Positions 24,316 to 32,008 of a stretch of DNA of 32,634 bases are shown in pieces. The first letter of the stretch is position 1. The number at the start of each line of letters is the position of its first letter. Location: NCBI GenBank assembly GCA_015056545.1, contig SVGE01000011.1, positions 1 to 32,634 on the forward strand. The letters are read 5' to 3'. The translations under genes and the position numbers were made by a program. The notes under the pieces are model-generated. The model searched no databases, was not told the origin of the DNA, and was given only the letters and a program-made list of their open reading frames with translations. This DNA comes from Clostridiales bacterium (GTDB lineage Bacteria; Bacillota; Clostridia; TANB77; SIG350).

Positions 24316-26328
24316 TTATCTTTTAGAAAATTTAATAACAACAAAAGTAAGTATTATAGCACCTAAACAAACTGCATAAATAATTAAATTATTTATTGTA
24401 TTAGTATTATTCATACTCTTTTGATTATTCCTCATATCTGGCATATTACTTTTTCCTAATTCATTTAGATTTTCTCTTTGTGGAAGCTCTGTAGCTTCTT
24501 GAATGTTTTCTGCATTCTCTTCTCTTGACCATTTATTTCTTTTTATATTTTGTTCTTGAAAAGCTCCTCCACCCATATTCATAGTTCCCATATCAGATAA
24601 ATTAATATCCGATTTAATTAATAAATTTGAATTTTGATTTTGCCCATCAGTAGTTGAAGGAATATTTCCGTTTAATTGGCCTTCAACACTTTGAGCTCTT
24701 AGATTTACCACTTGTTTTAATATTTCTGCTGCTTTTTCATATTCATCATATGTATAAAATGCTGTATTATCTGTTTTAACTAATTCGTCAATTTGTCCTC
24801 TAATTCTGTTATATGTTTCTTCAAACTTACCAGCATATACATATTCCTCTACTAATTTATTAAGATATTCATGATATTTAGCTAAATATTCTTCATTATC
24901 TAATAATGTTGCAAAAAATTTTCTATCTTCATTAGATATTCCTTGTGAAAAAGGTGTATCAATTGCAAAATTTATTGTAGAAGTTGCACTTCCTTGACTT
25001 TCACTATTTTGACTTCTTCCACCCATACTAAATCCACCAAAAGCTAAATTATAGTCCCAAGGAACTAGGCTTAATTTTCCATCATCTTCATACAAATAAT
25101 AGTTATGTGTCATATTACCACTTAAACTATCTAAATTTACAACAAATGTATGTACTGCTAGATATTTTAATACAGCATCTACATCCATATATTGTTCAAT
25201 ATTATTATTTTCACTAATATTTTTTAAAGCAGTAACTACTCTTTTATGATCTGTATCTGAACTTTCAAATATTGAGCTTTCCCAAATAATTGAATAGCTA
25301 TCTAATTCATCATCAATATAATTTAGCGAAGCTGCACTTCCTCCACCAAATCCACCCATCATACCTTTACCGACCATATTCTCTGGCATCTCAAATTCTT
25401 CCATTCCTTCTGGTATATCTGGTATTTCTTGAATATTAAAATTTTCTTGTTGTATATTTTCATTCATATTATTAGGTGGTGTCATATTCTGTCCTCTACC
25501 CATTCCTTGTTGAAAATTAGTTTTTCCACTATCTTGAGTAGCATCTGCTTCATCTGGAAATGAATTAGGATTATTTATTTCCATGCCTTGTGGCATATTG
25601 TCTTTCATATTTTGAAACATTTCTTCTGGTATATTTTCTAGCATATCTTCGAAATTCTTATTATCGCCATTTTCTCTATTACCTCCACCCATTTCCATAC
25701 TATCTGGTTTATAAAGTTCGCCATAGCCTACACCATAATTACGTATAGCAAAACTTTCTTCAACAGCTTCTAATGCTAGATACACACCCCAATACTCACC
25801 ATTAACATATATTTTAGCATAATTATATAATGATGCTTCTGCATCTAAATATTCAAACATATCATAAACAATAGCTTCCTTCATATTTGTAGCATCTGCA
25901 TAATTATTATTTAATATTAACTTATCCAAACCATATAAACTTTGTCCATCAACATATTGATCAAATTCTATTTTAAGACTGTACCTATCTGTCTCAGTAT
26001 CATTGGCAATTGTGCTAAGACTTGTATTACCTTTTGCTCTAATTCCAACATTAGAATATGTCTCATTATTTATTACAACATTACATGAATAATATTCCTC
26101 ACTTATTGCATTATTTAATAAATCCTGCCAATCTGCTTCATCAATTATAATATTAATATCTATAATTTCCTCTGTATTAAATATTTTTTCTTCGTATTCC
26201 ATATTTACAGCAACACTAGTAAAACTCTCTAATATTTTATCTGCAAATATTACTCCTAAAATACACAATATAGTCCCAATTGCCACAATAACTAAAACTA
26301 TTTTATTAATATTTTTATTTGAAATCAT
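24316..26328 (-). CDS. CotH-family kinase-like membrane protein
   Basis: A 670-residue protein with an N-terminal membrane helix (KIVLVIVAIGTILCILGVIF) and a C-terminal one (NLIIYAVCLGAIILTFVVIK), so the middle is probably extracytoplasmic. It carries CotH blocks: GIRAKGNTSL, SLKIEFDQY, DKLILNNNYADATNMKEAI, WGVYLALEAVEE, then the kinase-like LVPWDYNLAFGG with the Asp. Spore CotH is a protein kinase of coat proteins, but this version is larger and membrane-tied; function is inferred only by family. Residues ~215-330 are an insert rich in Met, Gly, Asn and Glu (for example NMVGKGMMGGFGGG). Third gene after VTC and DUF4956. Confidence 0.85.
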   Translation of the reverse strand: MISNKNINKIVLVIVAIGTILCILGVIFADKILESFTSVAVNMEYEEKIFNTEEIIDINIIIDEADWQDLLNNAISEEYYSCNVVINNETYSNVGIRAKGNTSLSTIANDTETDRYSLKIEFDQYVDGQSLYGLDKLILNNNYADATNMKEAIVYDMFEYLDAEASLYNYAKIYVNGEYWGVYLALEAVEESFAIRNYGVGYGELYKPDSMEMGGGNRENGDNKNFEDMLENIPEEMFQNMKDNMPQGMEINNPNSFPDEADATQDSGKTNFQQGMGRGQNMTPPNNMNENIQQENFNIQEIPDIPEGMEEFEMPENMVGKGMMGGFGGGSAASLNYIDDELDSYSIIWESSIFESSDTDHKRVVTALKNISENNNIEQYMDVDAVLKYLAVHTFVVNLDSLSGNMTHNYYLYEDDGKLSLVPWDYNLAFGGFSMGGRSQNSESQGSATSTINFAIDTPFSQGISNEDRKFFATLLDNEEYLAKYHEYLNKLVEEYVYAGKFEETYNRIRGQIDELVKTDNTAFYTYDEYEKAAEILKQVVNLRAQSVEGQLNGNIPSTTDGQNQNSNLLIKSDINLSDMGTMNMGGGAFQEQNIKRNKWSREENAENIQEATELPQRENLNELGKSNMPDMRNNQKSMNNTNTINNLIIYAVCLGAIILTFVVIKFSKR

Positions 26329-26345
26329 TGTAACTATCCTTTCTA

Positions 26346-27017
26346 TTAAGACATATATTCTCCGTTATAACTAACCAAAACCGCATTGTCTATTCCCTCA
26401 ATTGCATATAATTGGTTTATAAAATCAGTTGTTGCATCTTTTAGTTTTAATTCAACAGTTAATTCAATACCATTTTTATTAACAGTTTTAGATTTAACAA
26501 TATATTTTTTAACTGTTTCATTAATTTTAGCTATTGCACTATTTTCACTTTTATTATCTAAACATTTAAGTACAAGTATATATGGTTTATCATTTACTTT
26601 TCTATTAGCAAATATAACTAATATTAAACCAATAATTATTGCTCCAATAACTGCAAGTGGTATCATTCCTGCACCAATTACAATTCCTTCTGCTAAAGAC
26701 CAAAATAGGAAAACAATCTCCATTGGATCTTTAATAGCTGCTCTAAATCTAACAATAGAAAGAGCACCAACCATACCAAGTGAAACAACAACATTTGACG
26801 AAACCGCTAAAATTACTAATGTTGTAACAAGTGAAAGACCTATTAAAGAAAGAGCAAAACTTGTTGAATACATTACTCCTGAAAAAGTCTTTTTATATAT
26901 GTAAAAAATATATAACCCAACTACGCATGCAAAAAACATAGCTAATACTGTATCAGTTATTGAATATTGTGATACATTTTCTAAAAAACTTGATTTAAAA
27001 ATATCATTAAATGTCAT
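26346..27017 (-). CDS. DUF4956 membrane protein
   Basis: A 223-residue protein. About four hydrophobic segments occupy residues 20-150 (for example VLAMFFACVVGLYIFYI and VIGAIIIGLILVIFA), with the conserved VGALSIVRFRAAIKDPMEI between them. The C-terminal ~75 residues are soluble (KSKTVNKNGIELTVELKLKD). DUF4956 proteins are often encoded between VTC-type polymerases and CotH proteins, as here; their role is unknown. ATG 27017 is preferred: AAAGGA sits nine bases away, whereas ATG 27026 touches it. It lies 15 bases after the VTC gene and 17 before CotH. Confidence 0.8.
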   Translation of the reverse strand: MTFNDIFKSSFLENVSQYSITDTVLAMFFACVVGLYIFYIYKKTFSGVMYSTSFALSLIGLSLVTTLVILAVSSNVVVSLGMVGALSIVRFRAAIKDPMEIVFLFWSLAEGIVIGAGMIPLAVIGAIIIGLILVIFANRKVNDKPYILVLKCLDNKSENSAIAKINETVKKYIVKSKTVNKNGIELTVELKLKDATTDFINQLYAIEGIDNAVLVSYNGEYMS

Positions 27018-27032
27018 AAAAATCATTCCTTT

Positions 27033-27719
27033 CTAATTATTAATTAATTTGCTTACACAATATTTTGAAAATGCTTCTTGTCTACAATTATTATTTTGAA
27101 TTATATCAAATATGATATCTGGTAAAAATTCATCATATTTTACTTCCATAATAACTATATTTGCTTCACTTACATCAATATCTATAATATCTTTATTTAA
27201 GAAATCTTGACTATACATGCTACTTCGTATATTAAAGTCAAATGTTACTCTAACATTTCCAGCACTATACACATAAGGTTCTCTTGTATATGATACTAAT
27301 ACACTAGGACGCAAAACTTCATTTTTCAATTTAATATAAAACTCTTTAATTAATTCATCTCCAGCTTTTAACATCCATTCATAATCTCCATCTAGAATTT
27401 TCTTACATTCTTCTTCTGTTAATTTAGCAGAAAACTTTTTACACAAATTATTTACTTTTGTTTTCTTCTCCAAAACTATATAATTTAAATTATTATTATA
27501 ATATCTTATTCGAAATTTTTCTCTTAACTTTTTTCCATCTATTTTTTCTTTTAAAGCTTTATTTTTGTAATTATCAAAATATATACTTCTTATTAAATAG
27601 TTTCCTTCACTATTTACATGCGAATCTTGTTTCATAATGTTTTTTAATCTGTTTCTTAAAACTATATATTCCGAATAATTTATCTCATATTTTAATTCAT
27701 GCCTATATTTTTTCTCCAT
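27033..27719 (-). CDS. VTC-domain polyphosphate polymerase-like protein
   Basis: A 228-residue VTC domain. The opening RHELKYEINYSEY, RSIYFDN, REKFRIRYYN, YIVLEKKTKVNNLCKK, LRPSVLVSYTREPY, VTFDFNIR and IVIMEVKYDEFLP are the basic and acidic strands of the tunnel fold that binds NTP and polyphosphate in yeast VTC4. Bacterial homologs may make polyphosphate or another phosphorylated polymer. It is first in the VTC - DUF4956 - CotH operon; GGAGG lies four bases before the ATG. Confidence 0.85.
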   Translation of the reverse strand: MEKKYRHELKYEINYSEYIVLRNRLKNIMKQDSHVNSEGNYLIRSIYFDNYKNKALKEKIDGKKLREKFRIRYYNNNLNYIVLEKKTKVNNLCKKFSAKLTEEECKKILDGDYEWMLKAGDELIKEFYIKLKNEVLRPSVLVSYTREPYVYSAGNVRVTFDFNIRSSMYSQDFLNKDIIDIDVSEANIVIMEVKYDEFLPDIIFDIIQNNNCRQEAFSKYCVSKLINN

Positions 27720-27788
27720 TTTTCCTCCTTTCCCTATAATACTGCTTTTATATTATGCCATAAAATTTTTTAATATAATATTTTTTTC

Positions 27789-27817
27789 ATTATATTTTCA
27801 CAAAGAAATTTTTGTAA
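27789..27817 (-). promoter_or_regulatory. Promoter of the VTC-DUF4956-CotH operon
   Basis: Minus strand TTACAA (27812-27817), 17 bases, TATAAT (27789-27794), about 70 bases upstream of the VTC start. Confidence 0.6.
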
Positions 27818-27856
27818 CAGTATTATCCGTAGATATTTTATATCGTATTATTATTC

Positions 27857-27885
27857 TTGCAAATTAAAATTCAATAGTATATAAT
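27857..27885 (+). promoter_or_regulatory. Promoter of the 93-residue protein
   Basis: TTGCAA (27857-27862), 17 bases, TATAAT (27880-27885), divergent from the VTC promoter. Confidence 0.65.
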
Positions 27886-27938
27886 ATATCAAAATATATA
27901 ATAATTTAAACTAAAATAATTTTTATGGAGGTAGTAGT

Positions 27939-28220
27939 ATGGCACATGGTCATGGTTTTGCTCTTGTAGTTTTAAAAACAGAAAAAGGTTATCTAACAAA
28001 AACAGGAACAACAGAAGACATCTATTCAAAAGAGCTTTTAAAATTACCAATTTATTTTATTGGTGGTAAATGGTCAAAAATGGAAGATAGGGTAAAAAAA
28101 TTCATGGAAGAATCAACAGCATCAAGAGAATTATTTAAAGATATTTCTAAACTTGAAACATATACTTATGTAATTTCTCAAAATGGGAAAGTTGACTTGT
28201 ATAAGCTATATAGTATATAA
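27939..28220 (+). CDS. Unrecognised 93-residue protein
   Basis: I do not recognise this family. It begins AHGHGFALVVLKTEKGYLTK and has an even mix of charged and hydrophobic residues with no signal peptide or membrane helix, so it is likely cytoplasmic. ATG is preceded by GGAGG at seven bases and a consensus-like promoter, so it is a genuine gene. It stands alone on the plus strand and ends at a bidirectional terminator. Confidence 0.7.
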   Translation: MAHGHGFALVVLKTEKGYLTKTGTTEDIYSKELLKLPIYFIGGKWSKMEDRVKKFMEESTASRELFKDISKLETYTYVISQNGKVDLYKLYSI

Positions 28221-28225
28221 CAACA

Positions 28226-28256
28226 AAAAATCAGGTTAAAAAATAACCTGATTTTT
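28226..28256. terminator. Bidirectional terminator
   Basis: AAAAATCAGGTTA/TAACCTGATTTTT, 13 bp with a short A loop, flanked by A and T runs, between convergent genes. Confidence 0.9.
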
Positions 28257-28262
28257 AGTTTT

Positions 28263-28649
28263 TTACCATATCTTTAAAGAAGATATATTAAGTTTTAATT
28301 CTTTAAAAGTTTTTACTGTAAATCTGTCTTGATATACATCAACCCATATATCACTATTAGTTCTTCCAATAGCCAATATATCTCCTTTTGTATTACATAT
28401 TAAAGCAACTGTATCCCCTTCATGTATATTTGCTTTTTCAAAGGCTTTCTTGAACTGAGCGCAAACCTTACTTGCTTCTTGTTTATCCAAAGATAAATAA
28501 ATAGATGGTAAATTTCTAAAAGCACATAAACTTGATGGATTTTCAAATCTAAGTGACCATGCCCAAAAACAATGATGATCAAAATAATATGGCCCTTTCT
28601 CCAATCCTTTAATCTCTGCTGTTGCAATAACTATCCGTCTAAATTGCAT
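28263..28649 (-). CDS. Unrecognised 128-residue protein
   Basis: I do not recognise it. It starts QFRRIVIATAEIKGLEKGPY and has YYFDHHCFWAWSLRFENP, then NLPSIYLSLDKQE, GDTVALICNTKGDILAIGR and VDVYQDRFTVKTF, a mixed alpha/beta sequence with no membrane segment. GGAGG lies seven bases before the ATG. It is last in a four-gene minus-strand operon ending at the 28226-28256 terminator. Confidence 0.65.
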   Translation of the reverse strand: MQFRRIVIATAEIKGLEKGPYYFDHHCFWAWSLRFENPSSLCAFRNLPSIYLSLDKQEASKVCAQFKKAFEKANIHEGDTVALICNTKGDILAIGRTNSDIWVDVYQDRFTVKTFKELKLNISSLKIW

Positions 28650-28675
28650 TTTTATTCCTCCTAAATTAAATACTA

Positions 28676-29167
28676 TTAATATGCCCAGTATATAAAATTG
28701 TCTTCCTCTTCTTCTTCTTTTTCTATTTTCTTTTGAATCTTTATTTTTTCTTCTTCTGACAAGCTAAATATTGTTCCATCTTTAATATCAATATCAGAAT
28801 TCTTCCCTTCTATTTTAGATGAATACTCTTTTTTAAATTGAAGCGTATATCTATCTAAGATTTGGAAAACATATATATACTTTTCATCATGAGTAGTAAG
28901 TACAAGCATTCCACCTTTTCTTTCGATATTTCCTTCAAGCAAATATTCTGAAGACATATCATAAGTATAAACAAAATTTAAACTTGACATATCTAACTGT
29001 AAAATAGGACTTTGCTCTCCTTCTTCATTTCCCTGCATTAAATATGTTCCACTATAATTGTTATATACAGGTGAATTAAAAAAAGCATTAAACCTTTCTT
29101 TACTTTCTTCTGAACATCCAGAAAAAATGAAACAACAAATAATCAATGATAAGATTACTTTTTTCAT
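28676..29167 (-). CDS. Small lipoprotein of unknown function
   Basis: A 163-residue protein with a lipoprotein signal (KKVILSLIICCFIFSGC), lipobox FSGC, so a membrane-anchored outer-face protein. The mature part (SPVYNNYSGTYLMQGNEEGE, then beta-rich YIYVFQILDRYTLQF) resembles small beta-barrel-like lipoproteins but no family is certain. The tail is acidic and Lys/Glu-rich (KIQKKIEKEEEEED). It lies 12 bases after the receiver gene. Confidence 0.75.
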   Translation of the reverse strand: MKKVILSLIICCFIFSGCSEESKERFNAFFNSPVYNNYSGTYLMQGNEEGEQSPILQLDMSSLNFVYTYDMSSEYLLEGNIERKGGMLVLTTHDEKYIYVFQILDRYTLQFKKEYSSKIEGKNSDIDIKDGTIFSLSEEEKIKIQKKIEKEEEEEDNFIYWAY

Positions 29168-29179
29168 ATTAGAGTCTCC

Positions 29180-29542
29180 TTATTTTTCATCAAATAAGTT
29201 TTTAAGAAATTCAATATTAGATTTAGAAATAATATCAACTTTATCTTCAATCCCACATGAATAGCGTATTTCTTCCATCCGTTTTGTATCATAACCACTT
29301 GATATAATAATTTTAATATTAGGAAACTCATCTGCCACTCTTTGAGCAAGTTCTAATCCATCTATTATTGGCATCTGATAGTCAGTTATTATAATATCAA
29401 CATGATTACCTTCTCTTAGATACCTAAGTGCCTCAAGAGGTTTATCAAAAGTTATGCATTCTGCATCATTAAAACTCTCTATAAATTCTTTTTCAACTTC
29501 AAGCCAATCCGGATAATCATCTACAAGTAAAATCTTTTTCAT
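29180..29542 (-). CDS. Stand-alone response-regulator receiver (CheY-like)
   Basis: A 120-residue receiver with no output domain. The acidic pair is D8/D9 (ILLVDDYPDW), the phosphorylation Asp is D54 (IIITDYQMPIIDG), the switch residue is S82 (IISSGY) and the Lys is K107 (IISKSN). ATG 29542 follows GGAGG at seven bases; a 30-codon upstream extension overlaps the previous gene and is not expected. No histidine kinase is nearby, so its partner is elsewhere or it relays within a phosphorelay. Confidence 0.9.
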   Translation of the reverse strand: MKKILLVDDYPDWLEVEKEFIESFNDAECITFDKPLEALRYLREGNHVDIIITDYQMPIIDGLELAQRVADEFPNIKIIISSGYDTKRMEEIRYSCGIEDKVDIISKSNIEFLKNLFDEK

Positions 29543-29567
29543 TTCTTTTCCTCCATCATTTGTAGTT

Positions 29568-30260
29568 TTAATTAATAACAACTCTGAAATAATCGATTTG
29601 TGAAAGTTGTCCATGATTATCTCTTGGTGCAATTTTTTCTATGAACTCTCTTGTCTGATATGAACCTGCTGTATCATAACCCTCGTTATATTCCCATTTA
29701 TATCTTTTTCTTAAATATCTAACACCTTCACTTTTTTTATCCTTTTTTCCTCTAGTTTTTATAGGATAAATCAAAGCAGGATTTAGATTATATATATACC
29801 ATTCTTCTTCAGGAGCAAAAGAATAAGTTATTTCATAGTCAAAAATGTTAAATTTAACTACACGCTTCGTTCCAGTAGGATTAATTTTTGCTAATGGTGC
29901 ATATCCAATTAAACTACCGCCTTCACTTCTAAGCCAATCAGCTGATTCAAGAAACATTCGATTATTAACCAAATTTTTTCCCAGTGTAGAACCACACATT
30001 CCGATTAACCATGCTGCCTCTACATTATGCAAATACCCATTTGTTTTCATCTGCCAATGTTTTGCGATAACAAAAATTGCATAACCATTATGGTTCCAAA
30101 CAACATCTTTTGATGCGCTCAAAAAGATATTTAGAAGTTGCGTAGATGGATATAATGAAGCAACAACTTTATTATTATCATTTAAAAAATTAATCTTCCC
30201 ATTAAACATTTCCTTTGTTTTATACTCTTGATAAAGCCGTTTTAGTATTTTGTTATACAT
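29568..30260 (-). CDS. Unrecognised 230-residue protein
   Basis: I do not recognise the family. It has ASKDVVWNHNGYAIFVIAKH, then LHNVEAAWLIGMCGSTLG, KRVVKFNIFDYEITYSFAP, and a basic C-terminal part (KTRGKKDKKSEGVRYLRKRY), with no clear signal or membrane helix. It begins a four-gene operon (this, receiver, lipoprotein, 128-residue protein). ATG has AGGAG at seven bases. Confidence 0.7.
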   Translation of the reverse strand: MYNKILKRLYQEYKTKEMFNGKINFLNDNNKVVASLYPSTQLLNIFLSASKDVVWNHNGYAIFVIAKHWQMKTNGYLHNVEAAWLIGMCGSTLGKNLVNNRMFLESADWLRSEGGSLIGYAPLAKINPTGTKRVVKFNIFDYEITYSFAPEEEWYIYNLNPALIYPIKTRGKKDKKSEGVRYLRKRYKWEYNEGYDTAGSYQTREFIEKIAPRDNHGQLSQIDYFRVVIN

Positions 30261-30392
30261 ATTTATTCTCCTTTTAATAAAAAATTTTGATTAAAATTTA
30301 TTTCTTGTTTAAATAGCCTATCCTCCTTTTTTCCTAAGATAACAAAAAGAGTTATCTCATATTCTTTCAATATTAACTAACAATACCTTTAA

Positions 30393-30421
30393 ATTATATC
30401 ATAAAACCATGTTATAATCAA
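30393..30421 (-). promoter_or_regulatory. Promoter of the four-gene operon
   Basis: Minus strand TTGATT (30416-30421), 17 bases, TATAAT (30393-30398). The ~125-base leader carries an AGATAAC/GTTATCT hairpin around 30341-30359. Confidence 0.75.
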
Positions 30422-30453
30422 TAATTATGTAAATCAAATTTACACAAAAAAAA

Positions 30454-30474
30454 GAGTAGGTAAATTACCTACTC
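30454..30474 (-). terminator. Terminator of the serine recombinase gene
   Basis: GAGTAGGTAA/TTACCTACTC around one A, followed on the minus strand by eight T. The stem includes the TAG stop codon itself. Confidence 0.9.
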
Positions 30475-31953
30475 TAGTGGCTCCCCGTTCCCAACTAAAA
30501 ACGAACCACTTATTTCTTCTATTGAAGGAATATTTATTTCTACTTTTGTTTTATCTTGTGCATTAAATAAAATTATAATATGGTCATCATATACATATAC
30601 TTTATTAACTAACACATTAATTAACATTTTTTTATATTTAATATCATTTACATTTCCATTTTTTAATTTATTCAAAAAGAATTTTACTTCTTGTTCTGTT
30701 ATGTTTATACATTTATTTTTTTCCACAATGATTTTTTCATTAATTGCTTCTAATTCATTTTCTATTCTGTCAAGTTCTTCAAAAATAGTTTTTCTAATAT
30801 TATCTTTTTCGCACTCTCTTAAATTAATAAGCATATTTCTTTTTTGTTTTTCTGTACTCTTTAATAGATTTTCTAATCTATTAATATCACTATTATTTTT
30901 TTCTTTTTCAATATTTTTCACAACTTGCTTTGCTATTTCAGTTATATTTTTTTCTGTTAGCATATTTCTAGTATTAAATATTACTATATCTTCTATATAT
31001 TCTTTTTTAATATTTTTTCTGTTACATTTTTTCTTTTTTATACCATTACATATATAATAATAATAAATAGTTCCATTTCTAGAAGTTCCACAAGTACCAG
31101 TCATTAATTCATTACAAGTTCCACAAAATAATTTTGTACTTAATAAATATTCTGTTTTTGCTTTTGCTCTTGCTGGTGCTTTTTTATTTGTTTCCATAAT
31201 TGCTTTTACTTTTTCAAATGTTTTATTATCAATTATTTGTGGAACACCATTTTCAATTCTTATATCATTATATTTATATATTCCTATATATTTTTCATTT
31301 TTTAGAATAACATTAATACTATTTTTATTAAATTCTTTTCCTTCTGCCGTTTTTATTAATCTTCTATTAAGCTCTCTAATAATATCTGCAATAGTACTAC
31401 CATTTGCATACATTTTATATATTAATCTTACAATTTCTGCTTCTTGTTCATTAATTTCATAATGCTTTGTTTCACTAATTTTATATCCAAGAGGTACTTT
31501 CCCTCCATTATATAAGCATTTTTCTGCATTTATTCTCATACCTCTTTTTACCTTTTGACTTAATTCAACTGAATAATATTCTGCCATACCTTCAAGAACA
31601 CTTTCCATAAGAATACCAGAAGCATCATCCGAAATATTTTCTTTTGCAGATAATACCCTTACTCCGTTTTTCTTTAATTTAGCTTTATATATTGCACTAT
31701 CATATCTATTTCTTGCAAATCTATCTAATTGATAAACAAGTATTCCTTCAAAAAATTTTTTGTTACTATCTTTTATCATTCTTGCAAATTCTGGTCTTTT
31801 GTCATTTGTTCCAGTCAATGCTCTATCAATATAAGTTCCTACAATAGTTAAATCGTTTCTTTTTGCATATTCTTCACAAACTTTAATTTGTCCTTCAATA
31901 GATTGTTCTGTTTGATTATGCGAACTATATCTTGCATATGTTACTACATTCAT
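30469..31953 (-). CDS. Large serine recombinase (integrase)
   Basis: A 494-residue site-specific recombinase. The catalytic N-domain has Y-A-R-Y-S with Ser10, then GILVYQLDRFARN. A recombinase domain follows (about 160-265, GYKISETKHYEINEQEAEIV), then a zinc-ribbon (CGTCNELMTG...CNGIKKKKCNRK) and a coiled coil (about 335-425, Lys/Glu-rich). This is the architecture of phage and ICE integrases. The repressor gene is on its upstream side, and the sequence below its stop is likely near the attachment site. GGGGAAGTTGT precedes the ATG. Confidence 0.93.
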   Translation of the reverse strand: MNVVTYARYSSHNQTEQSIEGQIKVCEEYAKRNDLTIVGTYIDRALTGTNDKRPEFARMIKDSNKKFFEGILVYQLDRFARNRYDSAIYKAKLKKNGVRVLSAKENISDDASGILMESVLEGMAEYYSVELSQKVKRGMRINAEKCLYNGGKVPLGYKISETKHYEINEQEAEIVRLIYKMYANGSTIADIIRELNRRLIKTAEGKEFNKNSINVILKNEKYIGIYKYNDIRIENGVPQIIDNKTFEKVKAIMETNKKAPARAKAKTEYLLSTKLFCGTCNELMTGTCGTSRNGTIYYYYICNGIKKKKCNRKNIKKEYIEDIVIFNTRNMLTEKNITEIAKQVVKNIEKEKNNSDINRLENLLKSTEKQKRNMLINLRECEKDNIRKTIFEELDRIENELEAINEKIIVEKNKCINITEQEVKFFLNKLKNGNVNDIKYKKMLINVLVNKVYVYDDHIIILFNAQDKTKVEINIPSIEEISGSFLVGNGEPLE

Positions 31954-31977
31954 ACAACTTCCCCTTTCATATATTCA

Positions 31978-32002
31978 TACTTAGCACTTTATGTGCTAAG
32001 TA
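31978..32002. promoter_or_regulatory. Palindrome before the recombinase gene
   Basis: TACTTAGCAC-TTTAT-GTGCTAAGTA, perfect ten-bp arms and a five-base centre, between repressor and recombinase genes. No T-run follows, so operator is more likely than terminator. The part TTAGCACTTTATG is also in repeat copy A (131-143). Confidence 0.6.
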
Positions 32003-32008
32003 TATGTT

